This document shows, piece after piece, positions 41,859-50,721 of a stretch of DNA of 64,000 nt. The position numbers and the translations under genes were made by a program. Position 1 is the stretch's first letter; the number at the start of each line of letters is the position of its first letter. Source of the DNA: Gillisia sp. Hel1_33_143 (lineage in GTDB: Bacteria > Bacteroidota > Bacteroidia > Flavobacteriales > Flavobacteriaceae); the NCBI RefSeq assembly GCF_900104765.1, contig NZ_LT629737.1:2356001-2420000 (forward strand), in the 5' to 3' direction. Under the pieces are notes generated by a model. That model was not told where the DNA came from. It searched no databases and saw only the letters and a list, made by a program, of their open reading frames with translations.

Positions 41859-42833
41859 ATGACTGAGAACGTTGAAAAAATAAAATGTCTTATCATAGGA
41901 TCGGGTCCTGCAGGATATACTGCTGCAATTTATGCAGCTCGCGCAGATATGAAACCTATTATGTATACAGGAATGGAGCCGGGTGGACAACTTACTACTA
42001 CTACAGAAGTTGATAATTTTCCAGGATATCCACAAGGAATTGATGGTCCTGCCATGATGGTAGATCTTCAAAAGCAGGCAGAAAGATTTGGAACCGAAGT
42101 TAGAATTGGAATGGTTACCGAAGTAGATCTTAGCAAAGAAATTGGTGGAATACATAAAGCTTGCATAGATAACTCTCATTGGGTGGAAGCAGAAACTGTA
42201 ATTATATCTACAGGAGCAACTGCCAAATATCTAGGTTTGCCAAGCGAGCAACGCTTAAGAGGTGGAGGAGTTTCTGCCTGTGCAGTTTGTGATGGATTCT
42301 TTTATAAAGGCCAGGATGTAGCAATTGTTGGTGGTGGAGATACCGCTGCAGAAGAAGCTACCTACCTTGCTAATATTTGTAATAAAGTTACGATGTTAGT
42401 TAGAAAAGACGAAATGAAAGCTTCTAAAGCTATGCAGCATAGAGTTACTACCACTAAGAATATAGATCTTAGATATAATACCGTTATAGACGAAGTGTTA
42501 GGAGAGCAGGTAGTTGAAGGTTTGAGAATGAAGAACAATCAAACTGGAGAAATGGAGACTATAGATATTACAGGTCTTTTTATTGCTATTGGGCATAAGC
42601 CTAATACCGATATTTTTAAAGGTCAGTTAGATATGGACGATTCCGGATATTTAGTAACCAAAGGAAAAAGCACTAAAACTAATCTTCCCGGTGTTTTTGC
42701 TTCGGGAGATGTGCAGGATAAAGAATATCGCCAAGCTATTACTGCCGCAGGTACAGGTTGTATGGCTGCTTTAGATGCAGAGCGCTATTTGAGTGTTGTA
42801 GAGGAACAAAAAGTGGATGAAGTAACGGCTTAG
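41859..42833 (+). CDS. trxB: Thioredoxin-disulfide reductase
   Basis: This 324-residue flavoprotein has the FAD-binding GSGPAGYTAAIYAARADM near the N-terminus, the redox-active CAVC at Cys141 and Cys144 (VSACAVCDGFF), an NADPH-binding VGGGDTAAEEATYL and the C-terminal FASGDVQDKEYRQAITAAG. It reduces thioredoxin with NADPH in the cytoplasm. It stands alone with a strong terminator directly after it. Reduced thioredoxin could also help release sulfur from persulfides made by the neighbouring cluster, but that is only a thought from location. Confidence 0.96.
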   Translation: MTENVEKIKCLIIGSGPAGYTAAIYAARADMKPIMYTGMEPGGQLTTTTEVDNFPGYPQGIDGPAMMVDLQKQAERFGTEVRIGMVTEVDLSKEIGGIHKACIDNSHWVEAETVIISTGATAKYLGLPSEQRLRGGGVSACAVCDGFFYKGQDVAIVGGGDTAAEEATYLANICNKVTMLVRKDEMKASKAMQHRVTTTKNIDLRYNTVIDEVLGEQVVEGLRMKNNQTGEMETIDITGLFIAIGHKPNTDIFKGQLDMDDSGYLVTKGKSTKTNLPGVFASGDVQDKEYRQAITAAGTGCMAALDAERYLSVVEEQKVDEVTA

Positions 42834-42852
42834 ATCACTTATTATATGAAAT

Positions 42853-42884
42853 AAAAAAGTCCCGATAATTATCGGGACTTTTTT
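42853..42884. terminator. Terminator after trxB
   Basis: AAAAAAGTCCCGATAA and TTATCGGGACTTTTTT form a perfect hairpin of 16 bp per side ending in a T6 run. Its symmetry lets it also end transcription of the convergent lipoprotein gene. Confidence 0.92.
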
Positions 42885-42899
42885 GTTATAAACTTTATG

Positions 42900-43127
42900 C
42901 TAATCTACTTTTACCTTTTTCGTTACAGTACCGTCATCATCTTTGGTGATCTTGATCTTCTTATCATCGGTCTTGATCTTAACCTTGTCACCATCGTTTT
43001 TAACTTTTACTTCTACACCATTTTCTGTAGATAAATCATCTGCATCATCGTTTACATTTTCTCTACAGGAAACTAATGATATACTTACAACAGTAACTAG
43101 TAGTAATGAACTAAAAAATCTTTTCAT
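42900..43127 (-). CDS. Small lysine/aspartate-rich lipoprotein
   Basis: This 75-residue protein has a signal peptide ending in lipobox LVSC (Cys21). The mature part is almost entirely charged, with KVK, KIK and DDD blocks. I do not recognise a domain. A repeated strand-like pattern (EVKVKND, KVKIKTD, KIKITKD) resembles the end of the PspC-like protein encoded upstream (VSIKIDEDG, IKINKNR, VEIDKNGIRI), which may mean shared ancestry or shared function in sensing. Confidence 0.6.
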   Translation of the reverse strand: MKRFFSSLLLVTVVSISLVSCRENVNDDADDLSTENGVEVKVKNDGDKVKIKTDDKKIKITKDDDGTVTKKVKVD

Positions 43128-43169
43128 AAATTTTATGTTTAGGTTTATCCTATTAAAGATAGTCTTATT

Positions 43170-43361
43170 TTAGATAATATGGTTATTAAGATTAAGATCA
43201 TCATTTTTATGAAAAGAGCAAGTATTCACGTTCCTGCTAGTATCACATTGTTCGGTTCTAATTTGATCTACTACTTTATTCTTTTCTGTTTTTTCTATAA
43301 CAGTGAAGCTAGAGATCAAACTTATAATATATACTATTACTAATTTTACCAGAGCTGTCAT
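43170..43361 (-). CDS. Small membrane-anchored protein of unknown function
   Basis: This 63-residue frame begins 2 bp after the stop of the PspC-domain gene. It encodes an N-terminal hydrophobic helix (LVKLVIVYIISLISSF) and a short polar tail with two Cys. The tight spacing behind the PspC gene favours a real gene. The short length and lack of a recognised family keep confidence low. Confidence 0.45.
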   Translation of the reverse strand: MTALVKLVIVYIISLISSFTVIEKTEKNKVVDQIRTEQCDTSRNVNTCSFHKNDDLNLNNHII

Positions 43362-43363
43362 GG

Positions 43364-45148
43364 CTAGTCGGTTTGAATTCTAATACCATTCTTGTCTATT
43401 TCAACTTTTTTACTTCGATTCTTATTGATCTTTATTCCATCTTCATCGATCTTAATACTAACTTTAGAAGTAGAATCGTTCTCATTTGTAATAGAAGCTT
43501 CAAATTCATTGTCTTCTTCATTCCAAGTAGCCTCATTCTCATCATCCCATGAATCGTCATCTTCCCAAGAATCATCGTAATGATTAAGCGGACATTCTTT
43601 GCATAAAGTTCCATCTTCCGTTATGATCAAGAAATTATCTTCTTCTCCAGACTTCAAAATATTTCCGAAGTTATGACGATTGGTAAAAGAAGTAGTATTT
43701 CTATCTGCTCTAAGCGTTGTTCCTTCTGGCAAGTAAACCACCACACGTATTTTTTGATCTCTAAAGTAATTTTTTGCATTGGTTGTTAGATATGAATTCA
43801 GCAGTAATTCATTTCCTGAAAATTTAGTGCCGTAATCTATACTTTGAGCTCGTTGTCTAGCATCTTTGTAATCTGAACCTTCTGCTTTTTTAATGATCTC
43901 TATTCGTCCTAAAGAATCTTTAGTAGATCTTATCACTACATCAATATCTGTATTATAGATGATCTGATTATCATCATCATCATACTTTAACTTTACAGAA
44001 TTTCCGTGCACGCTAGAAGCATATGTAGGATTGTATCTCATACTTAGATACATGGTATCTTTAGCAGTAACTGGTAAATTTTCAGTAATGATAAACTCGC
44101 CATCAAAGGCTCTTTTCGTGGCTTGAGAGACTCCAATTATAGAAAGTCCTATCAAGGATAATAACCATAACCCTAATAGCACTAGTTTTGTAGGAGTACC
44201 TAAAGATTTCAGGTTCTTAACCAATATCTTCAAGCCTAAAATGAAAAGGAAGAATACTGGTATTCCTGCTACAAAGAAGGCTAATAAAGAGATTAACCAA
44301 AGCGGAGCTCCTATTCCTGCCATTTCTACATAATCTGTCCACGGAGCATCTATAATTCCGAAAGTTCCTACTGTAAATAAAGCTATAAAAAGCCCAATAA
44401 GTATAGAACCTGCAACTAATAGGATCATGATACCGATAAATTTAACAAAGATGTTTAGCATAAATAGAATGGCAGCGCTTATTCCAGTAGCAGCAGAGGT
44501 TGCTCCAGATCTTGCTTGCTTCCCGTACTTCTCATAATCTACGCTTTTTACCTTTCCTGCTACATCGTCAAAACCTTCACGAATTTTACGCTCGATGTTA
44601 GAAATATTAACCTCTTCTCCTCGCATAGAAAGTTTGTCTGCAGTGGTTTTTGCTTCAGGAACAAATATCCAGAGTGCAATGTAGATCAATAAGAATGCAC
44701 CACTAGAAGCTATGGTTAAAATTACCCATAGTAGTCTTACCCATATAGATTCTATTCCCATATAATGAGCTAATCCAGAAGATACCCCTCCAACATAAGA
44801 ATGATCTGTATCTCTAAACAGTTGTTTTCCGGTAGTTTTAGTCTGAGAATATGAGTAAGAGGGCTCGTCTTCAAAGATCTCTTCATCTACCATATAATCT
44901 TCAGGTTGGCCCATGATGGTAATTACTTCATCTACTTCTTTATAACTTATTACCTGGCGTTCATTCCTTATCTTTTCTCCGAATAATTCAGCTATACGCG
45001 CCTCTATATCGGCTATAATTTCGTCTTTACCTTGAGTGTTGTTTAAAGAACGTTTTATTGTGTCAAGGTAATGTTGCAATTTAGCGTAAGCATCTTCGTC
45101 TATATGAAAGAAAACGCCTGCAAGATTTATGTTTACTGTCTTATTCAT
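43364..45148 (-). CDS. PspC-domain membrane protein with C-terminal adhesin-like beta domain
   Basis: This is a 594-residue protein. The N-terminal soluble part (1-105) precedes a PspC domain at about 105-165 (RDTDHSYVGGVSSGLAHYMGIE, then a membrane helix), further membrane helices to about residue 330, and a beta-rich, acidic C-terminal part with KIDEDGIKIN-type strand repeats. PspC proteins sense or stabilise envelope stress. Its start overlaps the stop of the PadR gene by 8 bp, so its synthesis is coupled to that regulator. Confidence 0.85.
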   Translation of the reverse strand: MNKTVNINLAGVFFHIDEDAYAKLQHYLDTIKRSLNNTQGKDEIIADIEARIAELFGEKIRNERQVISYKEVDEVITIMGQPEDYMVDEEIFEDEPSYSYSQTKTTGKQLFRDTDHSYVGGVSSGLAHYMGIESIWVRLLWVILTIASSGAFLLIYIALWIFVPEAKTTADKLSMRGEEVNISNIERKIREGFDDVAGKVKSVDYEKYGKQARSGATSAATGISAAILFMLNIFVKFIGIMILLVAGSILIGLFIALFTVGTFGIIDAPWTDYVEMAGIGAPLWLISLLAFFVAGIPVFFLFILGLKILVKNLKSLGTPTKLVLLGLWLLSLIGLSIIGVSQATKRAFDGEFIITENLPVTAKDTMYLSMRYNPTYASSVHGNSVKLKYDDDDNQIIYNTDIDVVIRSTKDSLGRIEIIKKAEGSDYKDARQRAQSIDYGTKFSGNELLLNSYLTTNAKNYFRDQKIRVVVYLPEGTTLRADRNTTSFTNRHNFGNILKSGEEDNFLIITEDGTLCKECPLNHYDDSWEDDDSWDDENEATWNEEDNEFEASITNENDSTSKVSIKIDEDGIKINKNRSKKVEIDKNGIRIQTD

Positions 45149-45485
45149 GATTCTTAGATTTTTGCATGGTTACTATAGTTACAGCAGTTTGTAGTTCGTC
45201 CCAAGTATGGGTAAGTTCTGTTAGAAATAATTTTCCGGTTTCAGTTAATCCATAATATTTACGTGGAGGTCCACTAGTAGATTCTTCCCATCGATAATTG
45301 AGAAGACCTGCATTCTTAAGCCTGGTGAGTAAAGGGTAAATTGTACCTTCAACCACTAGCAATTTGGCGTCTTTTAGAGTTTCAAGAATTTCTGCTACAT
45401 AAGCATCATTGTCTTTTAACACAGAAAGAATGCAATATTCCAGGACACCTTTACGCATTTGTGCCTTCGTGTTTTCAATCTTCAT
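45141..45485 (-). CDS. PadR-family transcriptional regulator
   Basis: This 114-residue winged-helix protein has RKGVLEYCILSVLKDNDAYV near the N-terminus, VEGTIYPLLTRLKNAGLL as the recognition region and GPPRKYYGLTETGK, the PadR wing signature. Its start overlaps the DUF4870 gene stop (45482-45485) and its end overlaps the PspC gene start. It is likely an autorepressor of this operon. Confidence 0.92.
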   Translation of the reverse strand: MKIENTKAQMRKGVLEYCILSVLKDNDAYVAEILETLKDAKLLVVEGTIYPLLTRLKNAGLLNYRWEESTSGPPRKYYGLTETGKLFLTELTHTWDELQTAVTIVTMQKSKNHE

Positions 45486-46006
45486 AGCGTTTGATTTTGA
45501 GTGTTGTTAAACTGTTCATTTTTTGATGTATGATCTCCACTATTTGTGGAACTGATGAAATTGATGGTAATAGGGTATTTATAGTTATGCCCGTCTTTGG
45601 CTTTAATTGTCGCAGAAATTACAGCAACAAGATCTGTGATGAATAAACCTAGGAGTATGATCCCGATAATGATCATAAAAACTATTAAAGGAATAGCAGT
45701 ATTTAGATTGCCTACTCTTATAGAATCTTCAGAAAAGAAAAGGGGACCCTGTTCACTTATATTCATTCCCATAATTACTATTCCAGATATTCCAATAGCT
45801 GCAACTAATACAAAGTATAAGAACATACTTATTTGAAAGTTGAGCGCTTTTTTGCCATGATCGTCTACAAATGGATCTTGTTTTTTAGCGGTCCATAGTA
45901 TCAATGGAAAAATAAAATTTCCTAAGGGGATAAAATATTTTGAAAATGTTGACAGATGGATGAAGGCTGCAACTGTTTTATCCGGGTTTGTGGTTTGTGT
46001 GTTCAT
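45482..46006 (-). CDS. DUF4870-domain membrane protein
   Basis: The ATG at 46006 gives MNTQTTNPDKTVAAFIHL, 174 residues. An upstream ATG at 46030 lies inside the TATATTTG -7 element and cannot be used by a transcript that starts after it. The protein has three to four membrane helices and the segment VDDHGKKALNFQISMFLY, typical of DUF4870/Tic20-like proteins. It leads the DUF4870-PadR-PspC operon. Function is unknown, probably envelope related. Confidence 0.85.
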   Translation of the reverse strand: MNTQTTNPDKTVAAFIHLSTFSKYFIPLGNFIFPLILWTAKKQDPFVDDHGKKALNFQISMFLYFVLVAAIGISGIVIMGMNISEQGPLFFSEDSIRVGNLNTAIPLIVFMIIIGIILLGLFITDLVAVISATIKAKDGHNYKYPITINFISSTNSGDHTSKNEQFNNTQNQTL

Positions 46007-46027
46007 GATGAATGGTTTTATCTTATA

Positions 46028-46035
46028 CAAATATA
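46028..46035 (-). promoter_or_regulatory. -7 element of the DUF4870-PadR-PspC operon
   Basis: TATATTTG on the minus strand is a full TAnnTTTG match. A TTTG about 22 bp upstream may be the -33 element. The predicted start leaves about 18 nt before the ATG at 46006, so it also settles the start choice. Confidence 0.65.
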
Positions 46036-46152
46036 TATCTAAAAGAAGGTATTATGCAAAGCAAAGTACTGTATATATTTAAAATTTATGAAACTTTAAC
46101 ATTTCGGTATGTTTAGAAATTTGAATACTTTTATGAAAAATATTACTGAATA

Positions 46153-46608
46153 ATGAAGCTATCACCTAGTAAACTCAATAAATACGTACTTTTTAAACTT
46201 CCTAGTGCTTGGCTTACCGGAGTAAGAGTTAAAGAAATTAATGAGAATCAATGTACAGTGTCTGTAAAACATAGATGGATCAATCAAAATCCTTTTAACT
46301 CGATGTATTTTGCAGTGCAGGCAATGGCGGCAGAATTAAGTACCGGGGCGTTGGTAATTGGGAATATTCAACAGAGCGGAAGAAAGATCTCCATGTTGGT
46401 AGCGCAAAATAAAAGTACTTTCTCAAAAAAAGCTACCGGTCGAATTAATTTTGTTTGTAAGGATGGATATTTAATTTCAGAAGCTATTCAAAAAACCATT
46501 GCCACTGGAGATGGACAAACATTTTGGATGAAATCTATTGGTACTAATGAGGAGGGAATAGTAGTTTCCACATTTGAATTTGAATGGACAGTAAGAATTA
46601 AGAAATAA
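46153..46608 (+). CDS. DUF4442-type hotdog-fold thioesterase-like protein
   Basis: This 151-residue protein contains SAWLTGVRVKEINENQCTVSV, RWINQNPFNSMYFAVQAMAAE and a C-terminal strand set, the pattern of DUF4442/PaaI-like hotdog proteins. Such proteins hydrolyse acyl-CoA thioesters or bind acyl chains. The conserved N-P-F-x-S-M-Y-F segment lies where the catalytic acid and helix of the hotdog fold sit. It is followed 24 bp later by the AIM24-like gene in the same direction. Confidence 0.78.
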   Translation: MKLSPSKLNKYVLFKLPSAWLTGVRVKEINENQCTVSVKHRWINQNPFNSMYFAVQAMAAELSTGALVIGNIQQSGRKISMLVAQNKSTFSKKATGRINFVCKDGYLISEAIQKTIATGDGQTFWMKSIGTNEEGIVVSTFEFEWTVRIKK

Positions 46609-46632
46609 ATCTTTTAATTAAAATAAAGTCTT

Positions 46633-47433
46633 ATGAACTCACATGAAATAGATTACGAGATCTTTGGGGAAGAGATGCAGTATGTAGAATTGGAACTAGA
46701 TCCTTCTGAAGCGGTTATTGCTGAAGCTGGAAACTTTATGATGATGGATAGCGGTATTAAAATGGATACTATTTTTGGAGACGGCTCTGCTCAAAACGAA
46801 GGATTTTTAGGAAAGGTTCTTGGGGCTGGTAAACGTTTGCTCACCGGAGAAAGTTTATTTATGACCGTTTTTACTAATTATGTTCAGGGTAAAAAGAAGG
46901 TAAGTTTTGCATCTCCATATCCGGGAAAGATCATTCCAATAGATCTAAACATTTTTAATGGAAAGTTTATTTGCCAAAAAGATGCTTTCTTATGTGCAGC
47001 AAAAGGAGTTGCTATAGGAGTGGAATTCAGCAGAAAGTTAGGTAGAGGGTTTTTTGGAGGAGAAGGTTTCATTATGCAGAAACTAGAAGGTGATGGATTG
47101 GCATTTGTACATGCCGGAGGTACCATGGCAAAAAAGGTGTTATTACCTGGAGAAAAGTTAAATGTAGATACAGGTTGTATAATAGGATTTACTCAGGATA
47201 TCAACTATGATATTGAATTTGTAGGAGGTATTAAAAATACTTTTTTTGGCGGAGAAGGGCTATTCTTTGCTACCCTTACGGGGCCGGGAACCGTTTACGT
47301 CCAGTCATTACCGTTTAGTAGATTAGCTAACAGAGTATTGCAGGCTGCTCCCCAAGGTGGAGGTAAAGATAAAGGAGAAGGTAGTATTCTCGGCGGAATT
47401 GGAGACATTATTAGTGGTGATAATAGGTTCTAA
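46633..47433 (+). CDS. TIGR00266/AIM24 family protein
   Basis: This 266-residue protein has a repetitive beta-structure: [59 protein letters not shown] and [23 protein letters not shown] are its hallmarks. The C-terminal tail is glycine rich. AIM24-like proteins in bacteria have an undefined role. In yeast a relative supports mitochondrial inner-membrane structure. It is probably cotranscribed with the thioesterase-like gene. Confidence 0.87.
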   Translation: MNSHEIDYEIFGEEMQYVELELDPSEAVIAEAGNFMMMDSGIKMDTIFGDGSAQNEGFLGKVLGAGKRLLTGESLFMTVFTNYVQGKKKVSFASPYPGKIIPIDLNIFNGKFICQKDAFLCAAKGVAIGVEFSRKLGRGFFGGEGFIMQKLEGDGLAFVHAGGTMAKKVLLPGEKLNVDTGCIIGFTQDINYDIEFVGGIKNTFFGGEGLFFATLTGPGTVYVQSLPFSRLANRVLQAAPQGGGKDKGEGSILGGIGDIISGDNRF

Positions 47434-47471
47434 AAGTTAAATAAAAGTAAGTATCGCAAACGTTTTCGTTT

Positions 47472-47479
47472 TAATTTTG
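47472..47479 (+). promoter_or_regulatory. -7 element upstream of the 64-residue protein gene
   Basis: TAATTTTG matches TAnnTTTG and would give a leader of about 90 nt to the ATG at 47572. No clear -33 element was found. Confidence 0.4.
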
Positions 47480-47571
47480 TACCTTTAATTGAAATTAAAA
47501 TTCTAGGCTTATAGACCACTTCTACTTATTATATTTCAATTTTTAACAATAACCTAAACCAGTATCAAATT

Positions 47572-47766
47572 ATGGCGAGAGCGATGTTTGAATACACCAA
47601 GACAATCCTTAACAAGGTGAGTTTTGATGCTGTTCTTTTCTGTAGAGAAGTAGAAAAAGCACTCCAGAGATTATTACCTCATGAAATTGAGGAATTAAAA
47701 ATATGGATTGTCTCACTTACAAAACAGAATCCGGAATTAAACCAATGTTTAATATACTTAGATTAA
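47572..47766 (+). CDS. Small conserved-looking protein of unknown function
   Basis: This 64-residue protein is mostly helical (KVSFDAVLFCREVEKALQRL, EIEELKIWIVSLT) with no signal peptide. It has its own promoter-like element upstream and a strong terminator just after the stop, so it looks like a real single gene. I recall similar small proteins in other Flavobacteriaceae but cannot name a family. An alternative start is the ATG two codons before the FEYTK segment. Confidence 0.7.
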   Translation: MARAMFEYTKTILNKVSFDAVLFCREVEKALQRLLPHEIEELKIWIVSLTKQNPELNQCLIYLD

Positions 47767-47767
47767 T

Positions 47768-47793
47768 AAAAAAGCGGCAATTTGCCGCTTTTA
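47768..47793. terminator. Bidirectional terminator between the 64-residue protein gene and oxyR
   Basis: AAAAGCGGCAA (47770-47780) and TTGCCGCTTTT (47782-47792) form an 11-bp stem with A and T runs on both sides. It abuts the oxyR stop at 47794. Confidence 0.85.
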
Positions 47794-48747
47794 TTATTTT
47801 GAAGATTTTTGATTGTTAAGAGGACTAATGATCTTAACATTTTGAAAAGCTATGGCTCCCTTAACAACTCCAGCTATGGTTGCTCTTAGTGCTTCAATTA
47901 TCTGCATTTTAAGTTCACTCTTGTTATAGATCAAACTCACTTCTCTTGCAGGAATTGGATCTTCAAACATTTTTAAGTTTTTACTTTCAGACTCCTTTAG
48001 ATCTAAAGTATGCAAATAGGGCAGAAGGGTCATTCCTAAACCTTCATTGGAAAGTTTAATAAGAGTTTCAAAACTACCGCTTTCTATTTGAAAATGATCA
48101 CCATCGTAATTTCTAGAAGCTTTACAAAGATTTAAAATACCATCTTTAAAACAATGTCCGTCTTCAAGTAACAACATATCATCTACATCCAAACTCTCTG
48201 TAGTTATCTTTCCAGTATTAGACAATCTGTGGCCAGATGGTACATATGCTACAAATGGCTCATAATACAAGACCTGCTCTTTAATTCCATCTATCTCTAG
48301 AGGTGTTGCTGCAATTGCCGCATCTAAATGTCCTTCCTTAAGTCTTTCTACTATAGCTTCTGTGTGAAGTTCTTCAATCTTTAATTTTACTTTTGGATAT
48401 TTTTTAATGAAATTATTTAAAAACATTGGTAAAAGTGTAGGCATTACCGTTGGAATTACTCCAAGCCTAAATTCTCCTCCTATAAATCCTTTTTGCTGAT
48501 CTACAATATCTTGGATCCTGTCACTCTCATTAACAATATTTCTAGCCTGATTTACTATTTTCTTACCTGTCTCAGTAAGTTGAATAGGTTTCTTGGTTCG
48601 ATCAAAAATTTGAATATCCAATTCATCTTCCAGTTTTTGAATTTGCATACTCAACGTTGGTTGCGTAACAAATACCTTTTGAGCTGCCTTGGTAAAATTT
48701 TGATGTTCTGCCACCGCTAGAACGTACTGTAACTGAGTAATAGTCAT
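47794..48747 (-). CDS. oxyR: OxyR-type LysR-family regulator
   Basis: This 317-residue protein has an N-terminal winged helix (MTITQLQYVLAVAEHQNFTK...) and a C-terminal LysR effector domain. The redox pair is conserved as Cys199 and Cys208 in GHCFKDGILNLC, the same numbering as in E. coli OxyR. It forms a disulfide on peroxide and activates catalase and peroxidase genes. No target gene is adjacent, as the DUF2141 gene next door is on the same strand upstream. Confidence 0.93.
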   Translation of the reverse strand: MTITQLQYVLAVAEHQNFTKAAQKVFVTQPTLSMQIQKLEDELDIQIFDRTKKPIQLTETGKKIVNQARNIVNESDRIQDIVDQQKGFIGGEFRLGVIPTVMPTLLPMFLNNFIKKYPKVKLKIEELHTEAIVERLKEGHLDAAIAATPLEIDGIKEQVLYYEPFVAYVPSGHRLSNTGKITTESLDVDDMLLLEDGHCFKDGILNLCKASRNYDGDHFQIESGSFETLIKLSNEGLGMTLLPYLHTLDLKESESKNLKMFEDPIPAREVSLIYNKSELKMQIIEALRATIAGVVKGAIAFQNVKIISPLNNQKSSK

Positions 48748-48769
48748 AAAGTCGTTATTTGATCGGTCA

Positions 48770-48799
48770 CAAAGGTATTGATTAATTCTATACTACAAA
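48770..48799 (-). promoter_or_regulatory. Promoter of oxyR
   Basis: TACCTTTG (48777-48770, minus) is a full TAnnTTTG match, with TTTG (48799-48796) as a -33 element 18 bp upstream. The predicted start is about 19 nt before the ATG at 48747. Confidence 0.65.
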
Positions 48800-48827
48800 T
48801 TATTATTTAATGATTTGCCTATAGTGA

Positions 48828-49250
48828 CTAATTCAATTTGATATTCATATCTATATCTTTATTTGCTACCTCAAATTTTGCTTCTTCCCATTCTGGAGGA
48901 CCATACATATTTACAGCGTTATTTGAAATGCCGTATCTTTCTTTAGGCATTCCACTTGGCTCAAAATCCATTTGATCATTGCCATTCATATCATGGAAAC
49001 AGGAGATAGCATACGTTCCTTTTGGTACATTTTCAAATGTTATTTGGGCTACGCCATCAACAACTTCACTTTTAGCCATAAATTCTGGTTTGGCCTTCAT
49101 AAATGTAGATTGTGTGTAGAGACCAAATAGAACAGACCCATCGTTAGTTTTTATGTTCTCAATTTTAACTGAAATCTTAGAACTTTCTTCAGTTTGAGCG
49201 TAAAAACTCATGGTAAGTAGTAATGCGATTAATACGGTTAATTTTTTCAT
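48828..49250 (-). CDS. DUF2141-domain secreted protein
   Basis: This 140-residue protein has a signal peptide (MKKLTVLIALLLTMSFYAQ). The mature part is a beta-sandwich with SVKIENIKTNDGSVLFGLY, FENVPKGTYAISCFHDMNGN and DFEPSGMPKERYGIS, the typical DUF2141 pattern. The role is unknown, probably periplasmic or outer-membrane associated. It ends 80 bp before the start of oxyR on the same strand. Confidence 0.85.
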   Translation of the reverse strand: MKKLTVLIALLLTMSFYAQTEESSKISVKIENIKTNDGSVLFGLYTQSTFMKAKPEFMAKSEVVDGVAQITFENVPKGTYAISCFHDMNGNDQMDFEPSGMPKERYGISNNAVNMYGPPEWEEAKFEVANKDIDMNIKLN

Positions 49251-49392
49251 ATTTGTTGATTTTTAAATTGTTAAGATAAATATATAACCAATTATACTAT
49301 CTAATTAAATAAAGATCCTCAACTGTACAAATTGATGGATCAACTGTAATAATTAGTTAAAATGTTTAATCTAGTATGCTTAACATTCAAAA

Positions 49393-50721
49393 TTACAGAA
49401 TTCCACGTGCTTTGATTTCTAAATATTTATTGATAGTATTTAGGGTAAGATCTTTAGGCTTGGTAAGAACTGTTTGGATTCCATTTTGTAGTAAAAGCTT
49501 TTGCATTAATCTTTTTTCTGAGGCGAATTCTTGAGCGATGATCTTATGAGCAATATCCTGAATCTTGCTAGCATCATTACCTATAACACTGTTAATCTCT
49601 GTATTCTCGAAGAAGATCACAACGAGGACATGTTTTTTCGCTATAGCTTTTAAATAGGGAAGCTCTCTTTTAATGGCATTAGTATGTTCAAAATTGCTAT
49701 AAAGCATGATCATACTACGATGTTTTATTTGTTTATTAATAGTAGCGTATAGCAATCCAAAATCTGAATCTAGAAATTCTGTTTTGATATTGTATAAAGT
49801 CTCTAGTATAGAAAGCAGGTTTGTTTTTTTAGAATTGGCAGTTACTATCTTACCGGAGGTATTGGAAAAAGACATCATGCCTACTTTATCTTTTTTTTGT
49901 AGGGCTACGTTAGAGAAAGCTAAGGTGCTATTAATAGCATAATCCAATAAGCTAAGATTTTCAAATGGCATCTTCATCACACGGCCTGTGTCTATTATAG
50001 AATAAATAGGTTGGGCTTTTTCTTCTTGATATTGATTGACCATCAAGGAGCCTCGTTTTGCTGTGGCCTTCCAATTAATATTTCTTATATCATCCCCAAG
50101 TATATATTCTTTTATCTGCTCAAACTCTTGGGTATGCCCGATTCTTCTTATCTTCTTTAATCCTGGTTGTCTTAAACGCTTATCTATAGCTAGAAAGTCG
50201 TATGCTTTCATTTGAATAAAAGATGGATAAACCTTTACCGCTTGCCCATGTTCAAAAACCTGCCTTTTTTTTAGCAATTTTAATTTAGTGGATATGAATA
50301 TGTTGAGATTCCCGAAAAAATATTCTCCTCTTTCATAAGGTTTGATGGTATATTCAAAACTATTTTTAGAATCAGCTTTCATTTCTAAAGCCTGCAGAAA
50401 ATCACGTTTTTGGAATTGAACTGGAAGTTCATCTATTACTTCAATATAGATCTTAAATGTATAAATGCTCCAAATTTTAATTATAACGGCATTGCTATCA
50501 GAATTAGAGAACTTATCGGGTAATATCCGCTCAGATCGTATACCATTCTTAGAAAACAATAAAAGGCCATCTAAACATACAACAGCACAAAGCACCATTG
50601 CTATCACCCATGTGATTGCATACAATTCTATTATCCAATAAGAGAACAAAAATAATACGGCCAGTATAAAAAGTGCCCAGAAAAATCTCTGATGAAAATA
50701 GATTGCCTTTAAGAATTTCAC
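49393..50721 (-). CDS. DUF58-domain protein (BatA/BatB-linked type)
   Basis: This 442-residue protein has two membrane helices at the N-terminus (about 12-55) and a DUF58 domain with the signature LGDDIRNINWKATAKRGSLMV near 205-225, followed by a von Willebrand factor A-like fold (YSIIDTGRVM...). It is encoded directly after the MoxR gene with no gap, the last gene of a six-gene operon. DUF58 proteins work with MoxR chaperones in envelope quality control or assembly. The operon order is conserved in Bacteroidota. Confidence 0.9.
   Translation of the reverse strand: MKFLKAIYFHQRFFWALFILAVLFLFSYWIIELYAITWVIAMVLCAVVCLDGLLLFSKNGIRSERILPDKFSNSDSNAVIIKIWSIYTFKIYIEVIDELPVQFQKRDFLQALEMKADSKNSFEYTIKPYERGEYFFGNLNIFISTKLKLLKKRQVFEHGQAVKVYPSFIQMKAYDFLAIDKRLRQPGLKKIRRIGHTQEFEQIKEYILGDDIRNINWKATAKRGSLMVNQYQEEKAQPIYSIIDTGRVMKMPFENLSLLDYAINSTLAFSNVALQKKDKVGMMSFSNTSGKIVTANSKKTNLLSILETLYNIKTEFLDSDFGLLYATINKQIKHRSMIMLYSNFEHTNAIKRELPYLKAIAKKHVLVVIFFENTEINSVIGNDASKIQDIAHKIIAQEFASEKRLMQKLLLQNGIQTVLTKPKDLTLNTINKYLEIKARGIL

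Noticed and set aside
45165-45190. GTTAC repeats near the start of the PadR/PspC region as a further regulon operator
   Set aside because: They are inside coding sequence, are direct repeats and not a palindrome, and have no TAnnTTTG at the 29.5-bp distance.
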